Source: Cycas panzhihuaensis (lineage: Eukaryota; Cycadophyta). Taken from it: 64,000 nt of DNA. Every line of letters begins with the position of its first letter. Within the stretch, counting starts at the first letter, position 1. The position numbers and the translations under genes were made by a program. This document shows positions 1 through 8,639 of the stretch, in pieces. The stretch lies in the NCBI GenBank assembly GCA_023213395.1, contig CM041465.1, positions 170,507,741 through 170,571,740 on the forward strand, in the 5' to 3' direction. The notes beneath the pieces are model-generated. The model searched no databases and was not told the DNA's origin. It saw only the letters and a list, made by a program, of their open reading frames with translations.

Positions 1-318
1 AGATGTCGACAGACTAGAAATTAGCTAATAGGGATCTAGCGGTCGAAGCAAGGGCTCTCAAATGAGGGTATCGCACCTAGTAAACTTGGGTGAGATGGGA
101 CACCACCACTTGGGAGTCGCAAAGAAGAACAATAGATCCGTGATGGAAATGGAGTGCATGAGTGAGGGCTTCGATAACGGCCATGTACTCGGCTTCGTTA
201 TTGGTGGCCTCAGGGAGGAAGATTCCAAAATGCAGAAAATCATGTCCGAAAGGGCTACGAAGAATCCATGCAGCGGCAGAAGGTCCAGGATTACTGCGGC
301 TTCTGCCATTGGTAAAAA
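1..318 (-). pseudogene. RNase H domain fragment (retroelement type), runs off left edge
   Basis: RNase H cleaves the RNA strand of RNA-DNA hybrids during reverse transcription. Reading down from about 318 the fragment shows an NPGP turn, an ATNNEAEY motif holding the catalytic Glu, and CDSQVVV holding a catalytic Asp, followed by VRYPHLRAL as in the last helix of the fold. The first catalytic Asp is replaced (FTNGRS where FTDGAS is usual). Two TAG codons interrupt the last part. It differs from the RNase H inside the Tat pol genes here, so it comes from another element or from an archaeal-type second RNase H. No integrase or RT lies next to it within the window. Confidence 0.7.
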
Positions 319-872
319 TGAAGAGAGACATAAGTGATGACAGAAAAAGTCTCAGTAGAGAAAATATGTAGTAATACAAGAGTCAGGGCAAAAAGAGGCT
401 TGTATGGAAGGCAATAAATGGTCGTTAAAGGTAGAAGGACCTAGCAATGAGGCTACCCAAGGACAAGAGTAGGCTATCCGACTGCCGGCTGAGAGTGGGC
501 AGAAAAAGGGCACCCCGGGGTGTCAAAGGTTGCTTTAGAAAGTAAAGAACAACTCCAAACGAAGGGAGCATTCCCTTTAGAGGCCCTGTGAGTAGGAACG
601 GGCTGTAAAAATGGGTCCAGGATGGCGAGACAAGCTAAACGAGTATAAACTCGGATATGCACGGGAGTGGCACGTAAAACGAGACAAAGAGGGCCTTACG
701 AAAGATGCATTGGCAGGGTGCCATAAATGCATCCACAAGAAGAAGCGAGATGAAGGCTATGGGAGCACAATGGGAGACATGGCCAGAAGGCAAAGGTGAT
801 CGGGGGTAAGGGACGATCTAAAGGGCTATCACGAGAGCAGAAATATAGATAGTGCCCATCGGGGTCCCCGCC

Positions 873-880
873 TATATAAG
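873..880 (+). promoter_or_regulatory. TATA box candidate, plus strand
   Basis: TATATAAG within CCTATATAAGG is a strong plant TATA box. It faces the plus-strand PMD ORF that opens about 620 bases downstream. Whether it drives that ORF or is left over from an unrelated LTR is not known. Confidence 0.4.
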
Positions 881-1314
881 GAAAATTGATGAAAATGGGG
901 TTCATTTTCACGAGCTCTCAAGCGAATCTAGAGTCGTTCCCTTACGCAGCGGAGTGCTACCCAACTTCGAAGGCACGCAGAGGGAGATCAGACCGTCGGA
1001 TCGGAGCCGGAGGACAGCCACTAGGACCAGAGAGACAAGATGACAAGCGCCAGGCTAAACCCAGTGAGTGGATACTCAAAAATCCAACCCATCTCGTGAT
1101 TTAAAGTTTACTACTTTTTGAGATTTTTATGTAGGTTTTCAGGCCCTGTATGGGCGAGAAATGCCTCCCTGGAATCTGAATTGGACCCAGAAAGAGGTGG
1201 GGCCAGGGCATTAGGCAGCCCTGGTCCCAGTAGGCCTGGCTGTGGCCCACCAAGAATAATTTTTTTGGTTTTTGGACAGGAAAACCCCCACTTTTGCGGG
1301 GGTGCCATTCGTAC

Positions 1315-1404
1315 CACGACAAAGATTGCAGTGTCGTGATCTTTGCCACGGGCCCCCGATCATGAGACCTGTGCCAAACTCTACTAGATTACAAAGTTTG
1401 GCAC
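1315..1404. repeat. Inverted-repeat cluster (U3-type)
   Basis: GTGCCAAACT (1371-1380) and AGTTTGGCAC (1395-1404) are perfect 10-base arms around a 14-base loop. Next to them CACGAC (1315-1320) pairs with GTCGTG (1333-1338), and AAAGAT (1321-1326) pairs with ATCTTT (1339-1344), in an interleaved order. Similar clusters sit in the U3 of every other Tat LTR here. Confidence 0.7.
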
Positions 1405-1496
1405 GTAAAGGCGTAATCAGAGAAAAAGAAGATAGGGGTCCGAGGGGTCCTGAATCTCAATCAGGCGAGGTTGAGAAATAGTTTAGAGGATAAAAA

Positions 1497-3262
1497 GTGA
1501 GTGTAGGCTTGGTTCTGACTAGTGTGGATGGCATTTTACAGATTGTGATCGCGGTAGAGAACCGCAAGAACATAGGGATGTCTATGCTAAGCTTCATTGA
1601 GATGATAACTAGGGAGGACAGGGAGGTCCTACGGAGATGTGGCCTGTTGAAGGTCACAAGGACGCCCCAGTATATGTCAGACCAGTGGCTGTTGATAGAT
1701 ATTGTGTCGCACTAGGACAGGAGGAGGCATGTCTTCCACCTACCCCAGGTAGGGGATGTATCAGTGACGCCCGAAGATATTAGGAGGATATTGGGAGTAT
1801 CGGTGACAGGGAGGCCGGTGGCACTAGGAGCATTGCCCAGCAATGAGGCAGCACAGAGGGAGGCTTCCACATTCTTTACGGGTTTGGACAGATAGGAGAG
1901 GCAAGGGATTCCTCTCCAGACTATGGTTATGTCATGGGTTCCTCGAGTGAGGAAGTTGATTACACTGTGCGTTCTGTTTTGGATATCTCAGAAATAGAAC
2001 TATAGAGACATATCAGGAGGATGTATGGACGCAGTATGCCAATGCGAGGCAGGAGAGCAGATGGACTGGGCCACCCTGATAGTGGAAAATCTCATTGCAC
2101 AGCTGGACGCTATTAGGGTAGCAGGCAGAGGAGGACTCTCATATAGTATGTTACTACAGTGTTAGTGCTTTGACCACTTTAGAGCAGTGGCACCGACAAG
2201 GGGACCACACCCTATCGCAGAGTGGGCCCCAATGGTACATAGATGGCAGACTGGGTTGAGGGGGACCGAGGACCAGGCACACGTTCGTCGCTCGGTGGAG
2301 GCCACATCATTAGACCTCCTCACCATGACAGATTTCATAGAAGATCTATATAGGGCGGTGAGGTAGGATAGTGATGACGAGGCAGGAGGAGCAGGAGTGC
2401 CCCCAAGAGATGATGAGGGCGGTGATGGGACTGACCCATCATGAGTTGTGGGAGAGGCAGGTCCGTTCAGGGCTGCAGGTGGAGAGGCAGGCCCATCAGG
2501 AGATGCAGAGAAGGGTAGGGGCCTAATGACATGGGCCTAGAGACTATGGATCGTCAGGAAATCTAGAGAGGTGGCAGCAGCACCAGCCACAGAGAGGAGG
2601 GATGCTCTAGGAGCTAAGGGTGTGGCAGAGAAGGTGCCTGAGGAGGAGGTATCGGCAGCTGGCAGGGTGCCAAAGGGAGAGGCAGTCACCTGAGTAAAGG
2701 AGCCGGCAGCCGCACCAGGTGAGACATGACCATTTCCTGTCGTCATTTGATTGCCAGACTCACGCATAGTTTGATTTTGGTTTGATATCTATATGGACAT
2801 GTATTGATACATGGCATGTTGGGCATCCAGAGGCTAGTAGAGGATGTAGACCGAGAGATATTCCCTCAGGCCTATGCAGAAGGACAGCCTCCCATCCAAA
2901 CAGGTGATGAGCCTAGATCGACAGGCAGTCACACGACAGCATTCGCCCCATTGATGCAGGCAAGAGATATATGGATGGCAGAGTCCCAGGAGCACAAGAC
3001 ACATGCGAGACGACAGTGGGCTAAGATGGACGCCATCTGATCTGAGAGGGATGCTCTACAGAATCAAGTGCAGGCACTGGAGGCTCATGGAGGAGCCGGA
3101 GGGAATATGGGGAGCCATATCCGGCTAGCGATGATGGAGGAGCGACTCTGGGGGATGGAGGAGAGGCTTTGCCTTGTAGAGATGAAGTGGGATCGTATCC
3201 AGGCCCGATACGACTGGCTGATAGAGGATATGGCATCGAAGTTAGCACGAAGCAGGACATAG
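1497..3262 (+). pseudogene. Antisense PMD-like ORF of Tat element 1 (most complete copy)
   Basis: Plant mobile domain (PMD) proteins are a plant family found in host genes and in transposons; their biochemical role is poorly defined. Here RRCGLLKV, DQWLLIDIV, HVFHLPQVGD and PEDIRRILGV (about 1630-1800) match the usual PMD pattern of a hydrophobic helix, a W-x-x-x-T-x-x-F strand, a GE-type turn and a TLEDV-type helix. One frame holds from 1500 to about 2160, broken only by stops such as TAG at 1713-1715, where the 51 kb copy has Trp. A Gly/Pro/Ser linker with repeated GEAGP follows (about 2430-2520). After a shift near 2719-2838 comes a Glu/Arg-rich coiled-coil tail (about 3010-3260) with repeated MEERL. 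It lies between integrase and the 3' LTR, opposite pol. PMD is assigned by pattern only, but three copies agree. Confidence 0.65.
2719..2840 (+). other. Candidate intron in the PMD ORF
   Basis: CCAG|GTGAGA at 2719 is a consensus splice donor and is matched by CTAG|GTGAGA in the 51 kb copy. Downstream are a T-rich stretch and possible acceptors at 2830, 2837 or 2840. Acceptors at 2837 or 2840 restore the frame of the coiled-coil exon; 2830 does not. Splicing is inferred, not shown. Confidence 0.35.
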
Positions 3263-4261
3263 ACTCATGCGCTAGTAATAACCCCGAGGAGGCCACGAGA
3301 TGAGGGGAGTGAGGCAAGGAGCTCGCGGAGACTCAGGAGGAGTCTGGGAGAGATGTGATCCCCAGGAGAGGGATCGCATTGACTAGGAGATAATGTCCTA
3401 GGGGCGAGGCAGCAGTAGGATAGTGCATCTATTTTTATTTTAGACAGGGGGAAGCACAGGCCTCTAGGGGGTTACCATATATAGTCACATGATTGTACCC
3501 CCTTGTAAGGACACCGGCTTCCTATAAATGATGTACCATACCATATGTATGATATGACACATGATTTTTTGATGTATATATAGACAGGGTGATTGGTACC
3601 CCACTTTGGCATATGATGATGTATATCATAATGTGTGATAGATGATATGTATGCTTTGTTTACATGTTTATGTGTGTGTATGAGGGTGCACGGATGCATG
3701 AGGATATATGTGGTTGTATTTTGCGCTGATTATTGTATTAGCTTTGTGTTATGATATTTGTTTAGGTTCCGCATATTTCCTTTCATGCAATGCCAGATAC
3801 CTAACAGGAGCACACACGATCACCATGAATAGAGGTGATAGACATATGTGGGGTTAGGAAATAGGGTGACACGCATGTCCACATGGGAGCATAGTGGGAT
3901 ATGCAAAGGAAATACCGAGCAAGAGGGGAGTGACAGTACTCCAGAGCATCATCCTAACTGGGGGATGCCCAAATAGGAGGACAAGGCGGGCCCGACCCCT
4001 CCCTCTCAATTTGTTTCGTTCCTCTGCAACTGGAACGAGATGGTCCCTGTGGAACGCGATAGATGGCCCCATTATCGGGGATGCCCAAATAGGAGGATAA
4101 GGTCCCAAAAAGAATGGGAACAAGGGTTCCGCGGGAGGAACCAGAAGGAAACAGAAGAGGCCATCATAGGTCGTCATTCCACTCGTGGCTAGGAGGAATA
4201 GGAACGAACTTAAGATGGTAGTTTAGGCTCATTTCAGAGCGTGAATAGGGTGACGATGAGG
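3263..4261. other. Conserved non-coding spacer between PMD ORF and integrase, element 1
   Basis: No coding potential is seen. The same spacer, diverged, lies at about 20931-21689 and 49049-49984 in elements 2 and 3. Shared landmarks are an AT-rich ATATAGACA stretch, a GTGCACGGATGC-type word and the block at 4213-4239. It would hold the 3' ends of both convergent transcripts. Confidence 0.55.
4213..4239 (-). promoter_or_regulatory. Conserved block just downstream of pol stop, element 1
   Basis: On the minus strand, 23 bases after the integrase stop, this 27-base block matches the element 3 block at 49072-49098 at 26 of 27 positions. The core GAAATGAGCCTAAAC is also found in element 2. Function unknown. 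Confidence 0.55.
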
Positions 4262-5520
4262 TCATGAGTAGAATTTCTTAAGGAATTTCCCATTAACATC
4301 TTTCTCAAACTCAAGACCCTCCAAGGTGACGATCCTATAAGCACCGTTACCGAGGCTCTCGATAACGACAAAGGGGCCAACTGATTTGGGCTGGAATTCG
4401 GCCAAGCGGTCATGAAGATATTCCAATTTGAGGACGTGGTCCCCAGGAAACAAAGGACGTGAACGAAGATGTTTATCGTAGGTCCTTTGTGAGCAAGCTT
4501 TGGATGCGAGATTAGCCTGGTAGGCGGTCAAACATCTCTCATCCAAAGCTTCGAGGTCCAGGAGGCGAGCCTAACGGATCGACTCCTTATCGATGAGACC
4601 CTAAAGAGAAAATCGTAAAGAGGGAATCTCCACTTCCAACAGGAGTACCGCCTCGGTCCCGTAAACCAGGGAGAATGGGGGCATTCCTGTAGTGGCACAG
4701 ACAGAGGTATGGTAAGCCTACAAAGCAGAAGGGAGTTGAAGGTGCCAGTCTCTTTGAGATTGAGTGACAGTTTTCTTTAGAATATTGACGAGAGTCTTGT
4801 TGAATGACTCCACTTGACCATTTGCTTGGGGGTAGTAAGGAGAGGAAGTTTTGTGAGAGATTTTGAATTTCTCACAAAGCTCATCCATTTCCTTGTTACA
4901 AAAGGGGGTTTCGTTGTCAGTAATCAAGACATTGGGAATCCCGAAGCAGCAAATGATATGCTAGTAAACGAAGGTAGCTATCATCTTACCAGGGATTGTA
5001 ACTAGAGGAATGGCCTCTACCCATTTAGTAAAGTATTCCGTAGCAGTCAAGATAAACTTGTGCTGTGATGAAGAAGGTGGGGAGATAGCCCCGATGAGGT
5101 CTAGACCCCACTGAGTGAAAAGACATGGAGATATGATGGGGTGAAGGGCCTTGGAAGGCACATGGGAGATGTTAGCATGTTTCTGACATCACCGAGATCT
5201 TAGGGCAAAAATGTGGGCATCCTTAAAGAGGGATGACCAATAGTAGCCCATATGTAGAATCCTCTGGGCCATGGATTGGCCCCCAAAATGGCCCCCGCAG
5301 ATGCCATGGTGGCATTTGCAGAGTATTTGGTATGCTTCGTCGGTGGTGACGCAGCGGAAGAGGATCCCATCGAAAGACCTCTTGTACAATACTTTGTCCA
5401 TGAGGAAGTATTGCCTAGCAGAAGTCCGGATATGAGATTTAACCTTACTACTAGCTTCAAGGCGGTCATCATTGCAGGTGAGATATCAAGACATCGTCGC
5501 CATACCACTCATTGTCAATG
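4262..5520 (-). pseudogene. Integrase, Tat element 1
   Basis: Integrase joins the element's cDNA to chromosomal DNA. In order on the minus strand: a zinc-binding region with HHGICGGHFGG (about 5290-5330), where the usual first Cys of the Cys pair reads as Ser before a stop codon; the DDE core with Asp in QWGLDLIGA (about 5110), Asp in LITDNETPF (about 4920) and Glu in NGQVESFN (about 4820); and a C-terminal GPY/F module (KSVGPFVV ... GNGAYRI, about 4340-4400) ending at the stop at 4262. All three catalytic acids remain. Stops replace Trp or Gln codons at several sites. It continues the RT-RNase H frame. No chromodomain follows. Confidence 0.85.
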
Positions 5521-5625
5521 AGTGGATGGGGAGGGACATCCTGAATAGTCAAGATAGACTCATCAAGAAGGGAATTGTCAACAGGGGTATCGAGCGAGTT
5601 AGGGATAGAGGCGTCTACGAGCTGC

Positions 5626-7263
5626 TCAGCCCACCATCCCTTTCTTTGATTTCCTATTAACGATGTGGAGATCGAACTCCTGAAGTAGGATAGCCCAACG
5701 GCCAGCCCTACCCGTCAAGTCCGAACGAGTAAGTAGATAATGCAAGGGATCAGACTGGAAGATCACCTTGGTAGTATTACCAAGCAAGTAATATCTAAAC
5801 GTCTTGGTCACATGGACCAAGGAGAGACATTCCTTCTCGATAAGGGAGTAGTTGAGTTCAGCAGCCACGAGGGTGCGACTGATAAAGCAGATGGCTCTCT
5901 CGTCTCCTGAATCGTCCTCCTGATCCAACATAGCACCCAAGGACTCATCAGTTACCGAGATGTAAAGGATGAAGGGCCTATCAAAGCAAGGGGGCGCCAA
6001 CGTAGGAGCGGAAGCAAGGGTTTTCTTAAGTCCTTCGAACGCTTGTTGGGCCTTATCAGACCAAACAAATGGGGCTCCCTTTTTCAATAGGTTGGTCAAG
6101 AGTTTGGTGCTTACGGTGAAATTTGCCAGGAAGCGCCTGAGGAACCCAAGCCTACCTAGAAACGACTTGATCTGTCGTTGAGTTCTAGGAGGCAGCATAT
6201 CAAAGATTGCCTTGACTTTGTCGGGGTCAATCTGAATCCCTTGTTTTGATACAAGAAATCCAAGGAGTTTGCTAGAAATAACAACAAACACACACTTGAA
6301 CGGGTTTAGGCTTACATGGTACTTGTGGCATCGAGTGACAATAGCCTATAAGTCTAAGGGATGATGGGCTCTGACACATGAGAGACCCATCATGTCATCC
6401 ATAAAGACCTCTAACGTGTCATCGATGAGGTCATGGAAGATAAAATGCATCGCCCTTTAGTAAGTAGTGCTTGCATTTTTAAGACCGAAGGGCATTGCCT
6501 TGTAGGCAAAGGTACCCCACAGGGTGGTGAAGGTCATCTTGTGGCGGTCTTCAGGAGATATCTGGATCTGATTATAGCCAGAGAAGCTATCCATCAAGGA
6601 CATAACTTCGAACCTGACGGTTTGATCAATGATTTGATCGATGAAAGGGAGTGGAAAATTGTCCTTAGGACATGCGTTATTGATATCACAGAAATTAATG
6701 CATATTCAGATAGACCCGTTCTTTTTAGCAATGGGAACAATGTTGGATACCCATTTAGGGTAGTCGATAGAAGTAATAAGTTCAGCATCCAAAAGCTTCT
6801 CGACCTCCATCTTGATAGTGGCCGAGAGTTTAGGGTAGAGAGGATGCTGCTTCTAGCACACGGGATGGGCACCAGGAATGGTAGTGAGATTATAGGTGAT
6901 AATAGAGGGGTCAATTCCTTTCATGTCAGAGTAATCCTACTCAAAGACATCCTAGAACTCTTGGAACAAAAGGGAATATTCCCTTACTTCATTGGGAGAG
7001 TATTCTGCCCCCACCTTAATGACCTTGTCAGGGGCTAAGACTATGTCTTGGGTCGCCCCCATGCACATGGCATTCCCCTCCTCGAAATGGAGAGGGGCAA
7101 GGTCAACAGGAAGAGATGGAATAGGGGATGGAACTGGGTGAGCGAGTGTGGACCCAATCGCCAAGATCTTCTGGTGGCCAAGCCTATGGTGACCAGAAGG
7201 AAAGTTGGGCATGGAGCCCGCTAAGTGCTCAAGCAAGGCTTCATCATCTTCAAAGTAATCCAC
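5626..7263 (-). pseudogene. Reverse transcriptase and RNase H, Tat element 1
   Basis: The RT copies element RNA into DNA and the RNase H degrades the template. From 7263: an N-terminal extension with LHFEEGNAMCMGATQDIV, then YPKWVSNIVPIAKK, the Tat signature NNACPKDNFPLPFIDQ (about 6640-6690), SGYNQIQISPEDRHK, GLKNA, and the catalytic loop VFMDDMMG (about 6390-6420) with both Asp present. The connection region SFLGRLGFLRRFLANF leads into RNase H (5990 down to 5650), where LYISVTDESLGAML has Ser at the usual first catalytic Asp while EKECLSL and QSDPLHYLL are kept. Several stops lie between 6290 and 6950. The RNase H runs straight on toward integrase with no second RNase H between. Confidence 0.85.
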
Positions 7264-7379
7264 CCCATGGATGACCTTACTTCAAATAGATGAAGTGCTA
7301 GAGGAAGTGGGAACAACGGGACCGTGGTGGTCATCAGGCTGTCCGACTTCCTCAAAAGCTGTCTAACTTCCTCAAAAGA

Positions 7380-8400
7380 TTATAAGAGAGAGTCAAGAAG
7401 GGGCTCCTCGGAAGGAGCGAAAGGAAGTTCCTCAAAACCATCACCTGTGGGGGGTGATGTAGAGGAAGAACTAATGAGCTGTAGGGCAATGCGTGTAACG
7501 ACATGTGACACAAAGGGGTGACTAGTCTTACCAACGAAAGGGGTTCTAGGTTGGGACCTAGAACAAGAAGGGTGCATCTTACTACTGCGGAGAAAAGAAA
7601 CAGGGTGAGGAAAGTCCTCGTCCTCACCATGGGACTCATCGTCGCTGAACAAGGTAAGGTAACCGTAGCTCCCAACACTGATAAGAGCAAAGCAGGTGAG
7701 ACTAGAGGAAGAAGATGCAAGATCTTCTTCGAGATAGGATGAATTAGGTATGATGATGGAGCAAGCTGAGGCGTGAGTAGAAGGGCCTTTGTCTCCCTTC
7801 ATATGGCCATGGCTTGCTTGGTTGGTAAGACGAGTTTGTTTAACAAGCGGGTGTTCGTAAGAAACAACCCTCATCCATCCATCATGGATGAATTCAAGTT
7901 GCCCCCAACAAGTCGAACACACGACTTCCATCTGATCGAGCCACGGTCGAGCCAAGAGAAGATTGTAGTCAACGTCAACGTCAAGGACTACAAAATTAGC
8001 GAGGGCAGTCTTACCCTCTAGAGTAAGCGGGATCGAAACGAATCCTAATGGAGTTTTTTCGCTACCGTCGTAGCCTTAGCATTGCTATGGAATAGGTTTT
8101 AAGATAGAAATGCCAAGCTCTTGCATAATACACAAGGGCATAGCATTAACGGAAGAACCGTTGTTGACAACAGTCCTTCGCAGAGTGCAGTCAGGTGTGT
8201 CAATGGTGATGGTGAACAAGAAGTTCTATTGGCGTTCCCTTTCACACACAGGGGGAAGGTCTTTAGGGTCAAAGGAAATGACAGGCTCATGGCTTTGCGT
8301 AACACCCAAAGCATGAATGGGCGCATCATTCGATCCTAAAGCTTCCAAAAGGAGAGTTTGTTGTTCGGGACAACTCCTCAAAATGTCCATCAAGGACATT
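7380..8400 (-). pseudogene. Retropepsin-type protease and linker, Tat element 1
   Basis: The aspartic protease would cut the Gag-Pol polyprotein. The active-site region (about 8140-8180) reads VVNNGSSVNAMPL, where this family's likely ancestral form is VDNGSS; the catalytic Asp has become Asn, so this copy would be inactive. Downstream are MQELGIS, the strand LTLEGKTALANFVVLDVDV and the flap-proximal LLARPWLDQMEVVCS (about 7930-7955). An acidic low-complexity linker (SDDESHGEDEDFPHPVS) joins it to RT. Stops and frame changes are present near 8085-8100. Confidence 0.75.
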
Positions 8401-8639
8401 CCTGCAGCGATAGTATGGAGTTCGTCAACGATAGAGAAGGGCTTACCCTTTGTAGTAGGTTGGGTAGGTGCTCTTCAAAAATCGTAACGACTAGGACATA
8501 CGGGAATGGTCTTGGGAAGTAACGGCACTTCTGGAAGGGAGGTTTCCGGAAGAGGATCGAAGTGTGGAGCAGAAGAAGAGGCGCCAACTGCCTCTTTAGC
8601 GGCTTGAGATCGAGTAAAGGCATATAATGGAGTATCCTC

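Larger units (their letters stand above)
1..1481 (-). repeat. Mosaic retroelement remnant, probable partial 3' LTR of Tat element 1
   Basis: No intact gene. Read on the minus strand, the stretch from 1481 downward looks like the start of a Tat LTR: a TGAGAAATAG boundary resembling the LTR edge at 13899, an inverted-repeat cluster at 1315-1404 like those in the U3 of the other LTRs, and a CATAAAAAT word near 1120 at TATA spacing. The repeat cluster lies only about 80 bases from the supposed LTR start, against about 500 elsewhere, so U3 is shortened or the boundary is wrong. An unrelated RNase H fragment occupies 1-318, and a plus-strand TATA box lies at 873-880. The rest (319-850, 900-1100) shows nothing recognisable. 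Confidence 0.4.

Noticed and set aside
1-1481. A clean, full 3' LTR for element 1
   Set aside because: The hairpin is too close to the edge, an RNase H fragment intrudes, and no long match to 11151-13899 was seen.
3854-4177. 107-residue minus-strand ORF in the spacer after integrase
   Set aside because: Not kept as a frame in the equivalent spacers of elements 2 and 3.
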